Source of the DNA: Sphingobacterium sp. B16(2022) | GTDB lineage: Bacteria; Bacteroidota; Bacteroidia; Sphingobacteriales; Sphingobacteriaceae | Direction of reading: 5' to 3' | Length of the DNA: 64,000 nucleotides | Assembly (NCBI RefSeq): GCF_012030425.1 | Contig: NZ_JAAUVN010000001.1 | Coordinates: 372,001 to 436,000, forward strand | Shown here: positions 1 to 10,045 of the stretch, one piece after another | Layout: each line of letters begins with the position of its first letter | How positions within the stretch are numbered: position 1 is the stretch's first letter | Position numbers and translations under genes: made by a program | The notes under the pieces: model-generated | Database searches by the model: none | What the model saw: only the letters and a program-made list of their open reading frames with translations | What the model was told of the DNA's origin: nothing

Positions 1-1050
1 TATGAAAGTGACTATCTCGGTAGCAGACACAATTGGGCCATGTGCTGCAATAACTATAGTATAGAACTTATTAAAAATGGATGTTATGGGACTGCAGTCG
101 ATGTGATCCATACTGGTCTGCAAAATAGTGAATTTGAGGAACTGCATCATACTTTATTAGATGCACTAATAAAACAAGAAAATTATGTCGATGCAAAAGC
201 TGCGTTAGCAAAATTCTTTCGTACTTATACAGCAGAAGATTCAAACTTTTATCTATATCTGAAACATCAAGCCGATTATTTAGTTGTCAAGAATGGCTTG
301 GGGGAGACTGAACATATTGCTGATGAAGCACAGGAATTGCTATCTAAAATCTATCAACACTATATCGTGAATCCAGATATTTCCGATTATGATTTTAGAG
401 ATTATGAAGCCGCGAAAAATACTGTTGAAGGATTGCTATACGATATTTATGACGACGAACGACATGATGTTAAGATCGCTTATTATACGCATATTATTGA
501 GCAGTATCCGCATGAAGCACATGCACCCTATGTGCTGATGCAAATTTACAATGAACTGGAAGACTATAAAAACGTCAACCATACAGCTCGATTATACTTA
601 GCCAATAAGAAGGAATTTATTATTAATGCCTTTGATAAAGCAAAAACGTTGTATATGATTATGAAAAGTCATTATTTCATGGAGGAGTATTCAGCAGGAA
701 TTGACTTTTTCACAGCACAGGATGCTTATTGTGACGAAACATTTGACGCGCCGGAATATCTACAATGGTTACTATATGGTATCAAATTATTTGCAGCAGA
801 CAATCAACTGGAACCCTTGCTTAGGTACTCCAATAAATTAAAGCATATTTATGAGACCGAAGATCGGGGATATGATGATACCTCCGAAGAAGTTCATCTG
901 TTAGTGGCAAAAGCTTTGTATGTCAGTGGCGATTTGAAGCAAGCGCATCAACATCTTGACATTGTATTGGGCTATAGTGATCATGTTGCTTTGGCAGATG
1001 AGTACAAAAAGACTTGGAAAAAACCAGGTTTATTCTCAAAATTATTTTAG
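1..1050 (+). CDS. Partial helical repeat (TPR-like) protein, 5-prime end outside window
   Basis: The frame is open from the first base (it reads Tyr-Glu-Ser-Asp-Tyr before the first internal Met at 40), so the gene starts upstream and 349 residues are visible. The protein is soluble, acidic and almost wholly alpha-helical, with repeated A/L/Y spacing such as ALYVSGDLKQAHQHLDIVLG near the C-terminus that fits degenerate tetratricopeptide repeats. No catalytic motif, signal peptide or membrane segment is visible in the part present. TPR-like arrays usually mediate protein contacts; the partner is unknown. It ends with a Lys/Leu/Phe-rich tail (KKPGLFSKLF). Confidence 0.7.
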   Translation, partial: YESDYLGSRHNWAMCCNNYSIELIKNGCYGTAVDVIHTGLQNSEFEELHHTLLDALIKQENYVDAKAALAKFFRTYTAEDSNFYLYLKHQADYLVVKNGLGETEHIADEAQELLSKIYQHYIVNPDISDYDFRDYEAAKNTVEGLLYDIYDDERHDVKIAYYTHIIEQYPHEAHAPYVLMQIYNELEDYKNVNHTARLYLANKKEFIINAFDKAKTLYMIMKSHYFMEEYSAGIDFFTAQDAYCDETFDAPEYLQWLLYGIKLFAADNQLEPLLRYSNKLKHIYETEDRGYDDTSEEVHLLVAKALYVSGDLKQAHQHLDIVLGYSDHVALADEYKKTWKKPGLFSKLF

Positions 1051-1166
1051 TGATCACGTTGTTATCGTTTTTTTACTGAAGCTAATTCCATGACAAGCAG
1101 TGCTAAAAAGTACTGCTTGTATCGTCAAGAGATGAACGTGAAAAATCGATTTCAACTGCAATGTAA

Positions 1167-1376
1167 TTGAAGAAAGTGGGTTTACCTTTAGCAGATATCG
1201 CTAAAAACACAGAAGTTACACGATGTCAAAATCTCCACCGTACTTTTGATCATAGCTTGGTTGGTATCGATCAAGATTATTATATTTTGATTTCAAAGCC
1301 TACAAGAAAACTTGGTGAGCATAACTATAGTCTTCAAGAATTGGAAGGTACTAAATTTTGTCACCAGATAATCTAG
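1167..1376 (+). pseudogene. C-terminal remnant of an HNH endonuclease
   Basis: A 69-codon frame starting at TTG. Residues 19-43 (C-Q-N-L-H-R-T-F-D, then G-I-D-Q-D-Y-Y-I-L-I-S) match the end of the HNH fold seen in the SRA-HNH gene at 35138-36013 (CLCPNHHVMFDKGIFSINDD). The upstream half of the domain, including the CxxC zinc ligands and the catalytic His, is absent. The most economical reading is a decayed gene fragment. It could instead be a chance frame, because the match is short. Confidence 0.4.
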
Positions 1377-1780
1377 CATGGTAGAGGAGGGAAGTGGTTA
1401 AGAAAGGATAGATATTTAGTAATAAGTCCTTAAAACAGATTAAGCAAATAAATGCATCTGATTTCCATTGTCATAGGGATTATAATAGCATTAATATATT
1501 CCTATTAATGTTAGAAATCTGTATATTTAAAATTGAAATAAATAGTATATTAATTTATAGGATTATTCTTGTTGCGCAATAATTTGTAAGGAAGAATTAA
1601 ATTGATAAAATACGAATACTGCAATAGGTTAAAATTTAATAGGGTTTATTTTATCATCCCATTGTTTAAATTTAATTAAGTACAAAAATTCGGTTTTAAA
1701 TGGCTGAATTTCGACCTCATCGTTTTGTGGATGGAATTTTAAAGATGCTTATCTAGTTTAGTTCTATAAACTAATTTAAT
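1377..1780. other. Intergenic stretch, AT-rich leader of the TonB receptor
   Basis: About 400 bases with no credible gene on either strand. It presumably holds the promoter of the downstream receptor; I see no perfect TAnnTTTG box and no strong hairpin. Confidence 0.5.
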
Positions 1781-4228
1781 ATGAGCATAAGAAGAATTTC
1801 CTTCGTATTATTTTTTTCATTGACATCTGTTTTACTATTAAAAGGGGGCTCCATAAAAAAAGTAGAAAATGTAATATCGCAGAGAACCGGATTAGATAGC
1901 GTTATATTCTATGGGAAAATTTTAGAACAAACAACAGAAAAGGTAATCCCATCTGCGACGATTCAAGTAATCTCTATCAATGATAGAGAAATTATCGATA
2001 GATTATCATCTGATCAGGAAGGGAGATTTCAGATGCGCAAAGTTCTTAGTGATTCAATATTACTTAAAATTTCACATGTCGGTTACGATAGTTTGGATTT
2101 TTTTTTAAAAACTTCGTCGATCTCAAAAGAGCCTTTAATAATTAAGCTTTTTCAAAAGAGCCGAACCATTGATGAGGTTTCTATAGTATTAAAAGCTCCA
2201 ATAGTAGAAGAAAAAGATGGTAAATTAATTTATAACGTTGATGAAACCAATAATTCGAATAGTTTTACCGCAGACGAATTACTAAGAAAAGTACCATATG
2301 TTAGCGTTGATTTTGATGGGGAGGTCAAACTACGTGGGAGTTCTAGCGTGAAAGTATTCATTAATGACAAACCTTCTACTCTTATTGCTGGATCAGTTTC
2401 GGATGCATTGAAATTAGTTCCCGCAAGTATGATTAAACGTGTAGAAGTCATTACAAATCCAGGCGCTAAATATGATGCAGAGGGCACTGTCGGCATCATA
2501 AATATAATAACAAAAAGAGAGCTTAAAGGCATCAATGCATTTGTGAATGTTTCGGCAGGCTCAATTGGAAATGCGAATATAGCAGCAGGCGGCGGTATAA
2601 GTAACACGAAGTTTTCATCAAATGTTTCTTTAACTTCCAATTATTACAGGAATAAAATTCATTCCGAATTAGAGAGAAATAGTTATGGAGATCAAACACA
2701 GTATTTATTTCAAGAAAGTGATATAAGGGCCATTGGACGGTCTTACGGAGCCAATCTATCATCAAGCTATAACTTCTCTCATAAAAATATTTTATCAGCC
2801 GGAATTCAGGTGAATGATGTTAATAATGATAGGTATGAGGATATCAGTTTTTGGTCCTCGGTTAAAGGAGTGGGAACGGGTGCAAATTCACGATCTATAG
2901 ATAATAAGATTAAAAAACCAGTTTATTCTTTACATCTTGATCACAATTTGAAGTTGAAGGGTGACAACCACACTTTGATTTCATCGATTATATTAAGTTC
3001 ATTGGATGATAATAACCATTATTTTCTTAATCAAGATCGTGCTTATGATGATAGAAGTTTTAATTTGCAAAAGCGTAAAGAACTGTCGGCACAAATAGAT
3101 TATTCGAAACCTCTTTCTAAAAGAATCAATCTTGAATTAGGAATGAAATATATTGGAAGAGCTTTTAACAGCTCTTCGCTGATGTCGGCATTCGATAATG
3201 CTAGTCAAAGTTTTGAACTTATGGACAGTTCATTGAATGAAATGGATTATGATCAGCAAATTATTTCTGTTTATAACAGTTACAATGTTTCACTAGGAAA
3301 AGGTTTCCTATCCAATACAGGATTACGTTACGAAAGAACAATAAATGATGGAAGAGTGGATCGTTTGCATTCTTTCGAAAATGATTTTCGTAACCTTTTG
3401 CCAAGTTTGTCTTTCGTAAAATCTTTTGGGAAGACTAAGCAGTCTATACGATTAAGTTATAATCAGAGGTTACAGAGACCGGGTATTACATTTCTAAACC
3501 CCTTTATAAATCGTGCTGATGTCAATAATGTTCGTTATGGAAATCCAAACTTGAAACCTGAAAAAAGTCATCAAATAGAGGTTGCATATTCAAATTTCTC
3601 AGTTAACAAATTATTTTTTACACTGTCACCTTTTTTTACAATCGTGAATAATTCTATTCAAGAAAAAAGAGATGTAGGTTCAGATGGCTCAACCTCTGTT
3701 ACCTTTCAAAATATAGGAAAAAGTAAATCTTTAGGAGGGAATATTTATTTTTCATATCAGGATTCTAAATTTTCTATTGCACCAAATTTAAACATTTTTT
3801 ATAGGAAACTTTCAAGTGATGCTTATTCCAACAAGGGGCTTACCATGAACGCCAGTATATTTGCTTCTGCAAAATTCAGTAAAGGTTTCTCATTAGAGTT
3901 ATATTCGAACTATAATACGAGAGAAATTAATTTACAAGGGTATTCAGATGCGCTTTCGTATTCAATGATTGGTGTCAAGAAAAATATAATAAATAAAAGT
4001 TCAAGTATTTCCCTATCGATGTTACAGCCATTTCATAAAAATGTAAAATTATATACTGAAGTTTCAGGATATAATTTTAATCAAAATTCTACAATAATAG
4101 CACCAATACGACAATTACGTCTAAGTTTTCGTTATCAATTTGGCAAAATTAAAAAGAGTGCGAAACAGGATGATTCGGATGTCATTGAAGACAAAAACGC
4201 TGGAGGTACAGCCATCCCAGTTAATTAA
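1781..4228 (+). CDS. TonB-dependent outer-membrane beta-barrel protein (OmpBB / OMP_b-brl_3 type)
   Basis: 815 residues. An N-terminal signal peptide (SFVLFFSLTSVLLLKGG) is followed by a CarboxypepD_reg-like domain at about 40-120 (FYGKILEQTTEKVIPSATIQ), a TonB plug domain at about 145-250 (GIINIITKRE is the usual plug end) and a long barrel to the C-terminus (FRYQFG). This architecture and length fit the outer membrane beta-barrel family common in Bacteroidota, which import or bind ligands with TonB energy. No SusD partner is adjacent. Instead the sensor kinase and LytTR regulator start 57 bases downstream on the same strand, which suggests a local signalling or autoregulatory link (inference). 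The substrate cannot be deduced. Confidence 0.88.
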   Translation: MSIRRISFVLFFSLTSVLLLKGGSIKKVENVISQRTGLDSVIFYGKILEQTTEKVIPSATIQVISINDREIIDRLSSDQEGRFQMRKVLSDSILLKISHVGYDSLDFFLKTSSISKEPLIIKLFQKSRTIDEVSIVLKAPIVEEKDGKLIYNVDETNNSNSFTADELLRKVPYVSVDFDGEVKLRGSSSVKVFINDKPSTLIAGSVSDALKLVPASMIKRVEVITNPGAKYDAEGTVGIINIITKRELKGINAFVNVSAGSIGNANIAAGGGISNTKFSSNVSLTSNYYRNKIHSELERNSYGDQTQYLFQESDIRAIGRSYGANLSSSYNFSHKNILSAGIQVNDVNNDRYEDISFWSSVKGVGTGANSRSIDNKIKKPVYSLHLDHNLKLKGDNHTLISSIILSSLDDNNHYFLNQDRAYDDRSFNLQKRKELSAQIDYSKPLSKRINLELGMKYIGRAFNSSSLMSAFDNASQSFELMDSSLNEMDYDQQIISVYNSYNVSLGKGFLSNTGLRYERTINDGRVDRLHSFENDFRNLLPSLSFVKSFGKTKQSIRLSYNQRLQRPGITFLNPFINRADVNNVRYGNPNLKPEKSHQIEVAYSNFSVNKLFFTLSPFFTIVNNSIQEKRDVGSDGSTSVTFQNIGKSKSLGGNIYFSYQDSKFSIAPNLNIFYRKLSSDAYSNKGLTMNASIFASAKFSKGFSLELYSNYNTREINLQGYSDALSYSMIGVKKNIINKSSSISLSMLQPFHKNVKLYTEVSGYNFNQNSTIIAPIRQLRLSFRYQFGKIKKSAKQDDSDVIEDKNAGGTAIPVN

Positions 4229-4285
4229 AAAGTTAAATAATTAGAAAATTAAAACTATAAAAGCTATTCCATAATACAAGATTCA

Positions 4286-5356
4286 ATGAAGAGATTTTTG
4301 AGTACATATTTTAGGGCTTACCTGTTTGCTTTTTTATTGTTTGCCATTATTCTATCGAGTGAAGTTCAGTTTAGTTCCGAATATGTGTTGGGTTCTATCT
4401 CCGACTTCTTTCTATCCATCTTTCCAAGATCTTTAATTTATAGTATTCCAGTGGCATTTTTAATGTGGTACTGTGGACAATTTGATTTTCAAAAGCCTAA
4501 GCTTAATAGATTAATACAAATTGTAGCATTTCTCTTAATTGGTGTGGCAGTTACAGTGCTCGAAAAGCTGTTGGAGTATTATTTGGGAATTTGGAATGTT
4601 AAAGAATCTTTTGGACTTTTTTTAACTAGCCGTTTCTTTCCCACGTGGCTTGGATTAAACATCTATTCTATAATTTATGGTGCAGTAACTTTATCTATCT
4701 CAAATATGCGCAGAAATGTTCTATTACAAGAGCAACTTCAAACTGCCAGTATCAATGCGATAAAAGCCCAGTTAGAACACCATTTCTTATTTAATAATCT
4801 CAATACTCTTTATTCTCTTATAGATGATACTAACCCCAAAGCATTGAACTTTTTACATAATCTTTCCGAACTATACCGATATCTTTTAAAGAACGCTGAC
4901 AACCAAACTGTATCATTAGTGGAAGAGCTTTTGATCGTAGAGAAATTCATTAAGATGACACAGGAAAGGTATGGTTCCAATTTGATAGTTTCGATAAATT
5001 ATTCACACCAACTTGATGATAAGGCTGTTATTCCTCCTTTGTCAATATATAATCTTGTTGAAAACGTAATAAAGCACAACATTATTGATGATAGTCATCG
5101 CGTGAGATGTACGATTGATTTAACATCCCAATTTGTGGTTGTCTCAAATAATATGTTTGGTAAAAGGTATTCTTATATGAAGGAAAACAGTGGGATTGGT
5201 TTAGCAAGCTTAAGAAAAATATATGCAATGCTTTCAACAACGAAAGTGGAAGTGGATATCATAGACAATTTCTTCATTGTCAAAATTCCAATATTACAAT
5301 CCCATCAAACCAATGGAAAAATTAAATTAATAGCATATGAAAATTGTAGTCGTTGA
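4286..5356 (+). CDS. LytS/YehU-type sensor histidine kinase
   Basis: 356 residues. Four hydrophobic helices fill residues 1-140, then comes the His_kinase domain (PF06580-type) with the phospho-acceptor block at about 165-180 (LEHHFLFNNLNTLYSLI) and a C-terminal ATPase with VVENVIKHN-like N box (LVENVIKHNIID) and a short G box (NSGIGLASLRKIY). This is the usual Bacteroidota kinase that signals to LytTR regulators. The last 20 bases overlap the start of the regulator gene at 5337, so the two are translationally coupled. The signal sensed is unknown. Confidence 0.9.
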   Translation: MKRFLSTYFRAYLFAFLLFAIILSSEVQFSSEYVLGSISDFFLSIFPRSLIYSIPVAFLMWYCGQFDFQKPKLNRLIQIVAFLLIGVAVTVLEKLLEYYLGIWNVKESFGLFLTSRFFPTWLGLNIYSIIYGAVTLSISNMRRNVLLQEQLQTASINAIKAQLEHHFLFNNLNTLYSLIDDTNPKALNFLHNLSELYRYLLKNADNQTVSLVEELLIVEKFIKMTQERYGSNLIVSINYSHQLDDKAVIPPLSIYNLVENVIKHNIIDDSHRVRCTIDLTSQFVVVSNNMFGKRYSYMKENSGIGLASLRKIYAMLSTTKVEVDIIDNFFIVKIPILQSHQTNGKIKLIAYENCSR

Positions 5357-6101
5357 AGACGAAATCGCTGCTTACAATAATATTGAAAGACTAGTTCGAA
5401 ATGTTAAAAGTGAATCTCTTTCGATTGTAGCGTGGCTGAAAAGTATTGAGGAAGCTGAAAAATGGTTCATGCTAAACGGTGAGCCAGATTTATTATTGTT
5501 GGATATCCAACTGAGTGATGGCTTAGTATTCGAACTATTTACAAATTTAGAGATTAATTGCCCTATTGTATTCACTACGGCGTTTGATCACTATGCTATA
5601 AAAGCATTTGATTATAATGCATTGTCATATCTATTGAAACCAATTTCACAAACACAGTTTGATGATATGATTAAAAAGGTATTTCAAAACAGTTCAAATT
5701 ATAAAATCGATAATTCTTTGCGTCGGTTAATTACGCAGCTCGATACTTATAATTCTAAAAATATTTTACGTGAACGGTTTCTCCTTAAAAAAGGTGAAAA
5801 GTATTTCGTGGTTAAAACTTCTAATATCCGTTATATATATATAGATCATTCCGTGATACTGGAAACGCTCGAAGGTGAGCGGTTTATTTTAGGAAACACA
5901 CTTGACGAGCTTGTTAATCAGTTAGATCCCTTGAAGTTTTTTAGATGCAACAGACAAGTAATCGTTAATGTTGATGCCATAACAATAGTAATACCTTATT
6001 TTAAAAATAGTTTATTATTAAAGCTGGATACAAAGACCGACGGTGAAATCGTAGTTCCTAAAGATAAAGTAAGAGCCTTCAAACTCTGGATGGATAGATA
6101 G
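5337..6101 (+). CDS. LytTR-family DNA-binding response regulator
   Basis: 254 residues. A receiver domain covers about 1-120 with acidic pair VVEDE, phospho-acceptor Asp in LLLDIQLSDG and the conserved Lys in YLLKPI. A LytTR DNA-binding domain covers about 150-250 (GEKYFVVKTSNIRYIYID; FFRCNRQVIVN). It is the cognate partner of the overlapping kinase. Because the pair sits directly behind the TonB receptor, it may control that gene, but no LytTR target repeat was identified. Confidence 0.92.
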   Translation: MKIVVVEDEIAAYNNIERLVRNVKSESLSIVAWLKSIEEAEKWFMLNGEPDLLLLDIQLSDGLVFELFTNLEINCPIVFTTAFDHYAIKAFDYNALSYLLKPISQTQFDDMIKKVFQNSSNYKIDNSLRRLITQLDTYNSKNILRERFLLKKGEKYFVVKTSNIRYIYIDHSVILETLEGERFILGNTLDELVNQLDPLKFFRCNRQVIVNVDAITIVIPYFKNSLLLKLDTKTDGEIVVPKDKVRAFKLWMDR

Positions 6102-6145
6102 AAAATAGGAAAAAGTTACCTTATTTATTTATAAACAAATTGTGA

Positions 6146-6646
6146 TTATTTTCCATTTACAGTAATTTTGACTTCATTTCCTTCATGTAGACCACTCACA
6201 CCTCCGCCAGTATATTTAACAGTATACTTTCCCGGTTTGATCGTATAGTTTTTTGCAAGGTTATATACGGTACTGACGCAATCATGTGGTTGCACTAGAA
6301 TATAACTTTCTGCAGGAGGTGGCATCACCCTTCTTGCCATCGGACCAGTAAACTGCGTTTCTATTCCCTGTTCATCGATAATCTCCATATATTTTCCTAA
6401 CATCGGTTCAAAGGGTGTTTCCCATTTACAAAAACGCTGTACCGTGTCTGAATGGTTGAACACCGAGAATGATAATAGTACGGAATCTGTGGAAAAATTA
6501 GGGTCAATCGCTTGTAGTTGAGTCTCCAGAGGAATTAACGTTGACGTATCACGTTTAACTTCAGTTGTGTCAGAAACATTTTTTTGATTTTGACAGCCCG
6601 TAACAAATATAGCTGCAAGAATTAAGAAAGAGAAGGGACGAATCAT
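6146..6646 (-). CDS. Lipoprotein with M35-propeptide-like beta domain
   Basis: 166 residues. It begins with a lipoprotein signal (SFLILAAIFVTGCQ, lipobox VTGC). The rest is a beta-sandwich-like domain whose pattern (SFSVFNHSDTVQRFCKWETP ... FTGPMARRVMPP ... GKYTVKYTGG) resembles the N-terminal domain of deuterolysin-like M35 proteins; no HExxH protease motif is present. It is probably a periplasm- or surface-facing protein of unknown role. The gene is convergent with the LytTR regulator. Confidence 0.65.
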   Translation of the reverse strand: MIRPFSFLILAAIFVTGCQNQKNVSDTTEVKRDTSTLIPLETQLQAIDPNFSTDSVLLSFSVFNHSDTVQRFCKWETPFEPMLGKYMEIIDEQGIETQFTGPMARRVMPPPAESYILVQPHDCVSTVYNLAKNYTIKPGKYTVKYTGGGVSGLHEGNEVKITVNGK

Positions 6647-6733
6647 ATGTATATATTTAATTATGGGTAAATACTGACTAGCAGTTAATGGATTTGGTTT
6701 TGCCTGTTATATCTAAATAAAAGAGATTTATGA

Positions 6734-7420
6734 TCATTCCAAGCAATTTGCAGTAGATTTAAATCTGTATTTTGTCAATATGTGATACGGTTTTAATACA
6801 ATTGCCGCAGATTGGCAATTAACATCTCGGTTAGGAACTGATTCCGGATCAGGATTAGTGGATGCTTTTGATCGTATTGTGAAATTTTTCTCCAAACATT
6901 TAACCGGCTTCTCCGCTATGAGATAAGTTCGATTTTCTTTGATGTTATCCTTCGTTGAGCCTTCTGGACCATCCTCAAAAGACCACGCAGTACTTGTACT
7001 GTAAGTGAAAAATAAAGTGCTGTCCTGTACAAAATAACGATCTACAGCCTCATAATGATCATACTCATTATATCTGTGGACAATTAGTCTAAGGTTACCA
7101 TTTTTTGTAAAGTAACCCACCGTCCCATTTTTTTCATCTTTGCAAGAATATTTAAAGGTCGTGGAATCCAATTGACCATCTTCGAGTTCTTTATTGACAG
7201 CTGCATAAGCCTTTTTTATAGCATCGATATTAAGAAGAGGTGTATGCTCTTCTGCTGATCTTGTGGGTGACAGTGTTTCAACTTTATGCATAGTTGTATT
7301 TGTTTTGCTTTTATCAGAACCTGCTCGATCTGTACATGCAATAACAACACATAAAATGATCAGAGGTAGCAACATCTTCTGCGATGGAAAGATCTTAAGT
7401 ATTTTACGAGTTTTCTGCAT
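6734..7420 (-). CDS. Lipoprotein of unknown function
   Basis: 228 residues with a long basic N-terminus and a hydrophobic core ending in a lipobox (IILCVVIACTD). The mature part is charged, with several Tyr/Thr-rich beta stretches (YNEYDHYEAVDRYFVQDSTL) and two Cys near the C-terminus. Not recognised as a family. It lies 87 bases upstream of the other lipoprotein gene on the same strand and may be co-transcribed with it. Confidence 0.6.
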   Translation of the reverse strand: MQKTRKILKIFPSQKMLLPLIILCVVIACTDRAGSDKSKTNTTMHKVETLSPTRSAEEHTPLLNIDAIKKAYAAVNKELEDGQLDSTTFKYSCKDEKNGTVGYFTKNGNLRLIVHRYNEYDHYEAVDRYFVQDSTLFFTYSTSTAWSFEDGPEGSTKDNIKENRTYLIAEKPVKCLEKNFTIRSKASTNPDPESVPNRDVNCQSAAIVLKPYHILTKYRFKSTANCLE

Positions 7421-7494
7421 ATTGACGGAGTATCTATTTATATCGATAAAATGCTCAAATGATATTATAAGATTATAACAATCCTGATATAGAA

Positions 7495-7655
7495 ATGTTC
7501 ATCCCCCTCCAGTATAGCTATGAGGCAGACTTTGATATCGTAGCTAAAGATATCCGTTCAAATGTGTAGAAAGAGAACCTGTCTATCTCGGGGAGAAATA
7601 ACTTATTTGAAAAAGCTATCGGTCAGCAATGAGGTAGTTATTGATAAACTACGGC
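7495..7655 (+). pseudogene. Remnant of the 13985/15186 secreted-protein family
   Basis: One frame reads YEADFDIVAKDIRS and stops at 7567. After a frameshift the DNA reads EPVYLGE and then, after another shift, TYLKKLS. These blocks line up in order with ADFDIAGKDIRS, EPEPSLGE and AYLKKLS in the family member at 15186-16409. It is a fragment of a fourth copy, about 8 kb from the tandem pair. The rest of the 7421-7923 gap shows no gene. Confidence 0.65.
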
Positions 7656-7923
7656 AAACAACATACGAGATTCGATAAAGAAATGTATAAGTATAAATAG
7701 ATTAAATATACATTTTCGGCAATCTAACCCATATGTTGGATCTGCTCATGCTCAAATAATGAGTAAACCGTTAAAATTCCAAAATCGGCCTTAAATTGGA
7801 TTAAACCTATATTTTACCATTATTCATCTATTGGATCATTTATATAGTGTAAAATTACACCTTATTTTACTAAGTTGGTTTAAAATATAACTAAATTGTG
7901 TATGGTAAGATATACATACAAAG

Positions 7924-8583
7924 ATGGAAAAGGAAAATCAAATTACAGCAGATAAAATATTTGAATTGTACGGAGAGTACATTTTGAATCACGGCGAGCG
8001 ACCAAAAAATATTTACCTTTTTGCAAAGGACAATGATTTTGAAGAAAAAGACTTCTACGATTATTTTACAAGTTTCGAGCAGATTGAAAAATCAATGTTG
8101 GTCAATCTTTTTGAAAAGTCCGTAGCATTGGCCTCAGAAGTTAATATTTCTGGTAAGATTACGTCGAAAGAAAAGCTTTTGAACGTATATTTTATCTTTT
8201 TTGAAAACATGACGATGAACCGTTCGTTGGTTTTGATGATTCTGGGGAATGACAAATTACATGCTGCAAAAATTTCAGATCAACTCAAAGAAACGCATCG
8301 AAATTTCATCAAAACACTCGATTTTAACGATTGGAGCATAATTAAAGAATCAAAAGATGATGTGAAAAATTTTCATGACAAGGCTAGAGAAGAAGCATTT
8401 TGGCTTCATTTGGTTTCTGCCATCGAGTTTTGGAAAAAAGATACCTCGCCATCATTCGAAAAAACAGATATTTTCATTGAAAAAACAATTGATACAGGTT
8501 TTGAATTGATGGATAATGAACCATTGCGAAAAGTAGTTGACCTTGGGAAGTTTTTATTCAAAGAGAAATTTAGAAAAAGTTAA
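7924..8583 (+). CDS. TetR-family-like transcriptional regulator
   Basis: 219 residues. The N-terminal 50 residues fit a TetR HTH (ADKIFELYGEYILNHGERPKNIYLFA ... DFYDYF is the recognition region, split here by wording only) and the remainder is an all-helical ligand domain. In Bacteroidota this type is found directly upstream of an AarF/UbiB-like kinase gene, as here (84 bases to the chosen start), so the two probably form one unit. The ligand is unknown. The name TetR rests on the HTH shape and context. Confidence 0.75.
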   Translation: MEKENQITADKIFELYGEYILNHGERPKNIYLFAKDNDFEEKDFYDYFTSFEQIEKSMLVNLFEKSVALASEVNISGKITSKEKLLNVYFIFFENMTMNRSLVLMILGNDKLHAAKISDQLKETHRNFIKTLDFNDWSIIKESKDDVKNFHDKAREEAFWLHLVSAIEFWKKDTSPSFEKTDIFIEKTIDTGFELMDNEPLRKVVDLGKFLFKEKFRKS

Positions 8584-8667
8584 ATGACACATCTGCATTA
8601 AAATCCTACTATTTTTCAATCAACATGATGGAAATTCTTGACGTCTATTAGCAATGAAATTTTAAAA

Positions 8668-9987
8668 ATGAAAACACTCCATAAAATACCGACAGGAAAG
8701 TTAGAAAGAACGAGCAGTTTGCTGAAAGCAGGCGCCAAAGTTGGCGTTAATTACATCAAATATTACGGAAATAAAATTACAAAGGATAAAGATGAAGACG
8801 AAGCTCGAAAAACTTTAAATGAAGATAATGCGACCGATATTTACGATTCTTTAAAAGAATTGAAAGGTTCTGCTTTGAAAGTTGCTCAGATGCTGAGCAT
8901 GGAAAAAAATATTCTTCCGCAAGCCTATGTAGAAAAATTTTCTTTATCTCAATTTTCTGTTCCGCCGCTTTCCGGAGCTTTAGTAAAAAAAACTTTCAGA
9001 AAGTATTTCGGGAAAAATCCGGAAGACTTATTTGATGAGTTTACAGATGAATCTGTTAATGCAGCAAGCATTGGACAAGTTCATAAAGCCAAGAAAGATG
9101 GTCAAGACCTTGCAGTCAAAATTCAATATCCTGGCGTGAGGGAAAGTATTTCAAGTGATCTGAAAATGGTTAAACCGATTGCGATGAAGATGTTTAACAT
9201 CAAAAAAGAGGGGTCGGAATCGTATTTTCAGGAAGTGGAAAATAAATTGTTTGAGGAGACAGATTATGATCTGGAACTGAAAAGAAGTCAGGAAATTTCT
9301 GAAAAATGTGCTCATCTTCCTAATCTCGCTTTTCCTACATATTATCCAGAATTTTCCTGTGAAAGAATCATCACGATGGATTGGATGAACGGAAAGCATT
9401 TCTCAGAATTTACAAAACTAGATAATTCTCAGGATGATTTGAACAAGATCGGACAGACACTTTGGGATTTTTATATGTACCAGATGCATGTTCTGAAGCA
9501 GGTGCACGCCGACCCGCATCCCGGAAATTTTTTGGTTTCCGCAGATAACAAGTTACTTGTCATTGACTTTGGTTGCATCAAGGAAATTCCGAATGACTTT
9601 TACAAACCTTACTTTGAATTGGCTGAACGTAAGAATCTGGATAATCCTGAGTTTTACAAAGAAAAATTATATGAGCTTGAGATCTTGAGTGATCAGGATA
9701 CTGCAGAGGAACAGGAATTTTTTACTAAATTATTCTACGAATTACTGGAATTATTTACAAGACCTTTCAATGTCGTGAATTTTGATTTTTCTGATGAAAC
9801 TTTCTTTCAGGAAATTGCAGATTTAGGTCAGCGGTATGCGAAACTGAGTAATATAAAAGGGATGAACACCAACAGGGGGTCGAAACATTTTATTTATCTG
9901 AACCGCACATTTTTTGGATTGTACAATATGATGCACGATCTGAAAGCGCAAAATATCGTCATCAATCAATATAAAAATTTTATATAA
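8668..9987 (+). CDS. ABC1/AarF/UbiB-like atypical kinase
   Basis: About 439 residues from the ATG at 8668, preferred over a TTG at 8638. The family hallmarks are all present: the KxGQ-like block (LKGSALKVAQMLSME), the A-rich loop (NAASIGQVHKA), the VAIK-type lysine (LAVKIQYPG), the HADPHPGNF catalytic segment and the DFG-equivalent (LVIDFGCIKEI). ABC1 kinases act on quinone biosynthesis or membrane lipids; here the role is unassigned. It follows the TetR-like gene. Confidence 0.88.
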   Translation: MKTLHKIPTGKLERTSSLLKAGAKVGVNYIKYYGNKITKDKDEDEARKTLNEDNATDIYDSLKELKGSALKVAQMLSMEKNILPQAYVEKFSLSQFSVPPLSGALVKKTFRKYFGKNPEDLFDEFTDESVNAASIGQVHKAKKDGQDLAVKIQYPGVRESISSDLKMVKPIAMKMFNIKKEGSESYFQEVENKLFEETDYDLELKRSQEISEKCAHLPNLAFPTYYPEFSCERIITMDWMNGKHFSEFTKLDNSQDDLNKIGQTLWDFYMYQMHVLKQVHADPHPGNFLVSADNKLLVIDFGCIKEIPNDFYKPYFELAERKNLDNPEFYKEKLYELEILSDQDTAEEQEFFTKLFYELLELFTRPFNVVNFDFSDETFFQEIADLGQRYAKLSNIKGMNTNRGSKHFIYLNRTFFGLYNMMHDLKAQNIVINQYKNFI

Positions 9988-9997
9988 TTAAAAACAA

Positions 9998-10044
9998 AAT
10001 AGAGTGTTCCCAAAACGATACAAATTTTTAGGAACACTCTATAT
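9998..10044. terminator. Bidirectional intrinsic terminator
   Basis: Stem AATAGAGTGTTCC (9998-10010) pairs with GGAACACTCTATATT (10031-10045), with A-rich and T-rich flanks. It separates the convergent AarF-like and DUF2798 genes. Confidence 0.75.
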
Positions 10045-10045
10045 T

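Noticed and set aside
2230..2640. 136-codon frame on the minus strand within the TonB receptor gene
   Set aside because: It is the shadow of the well-supported receptor; low-complexity hydrophobic translation with no family features.
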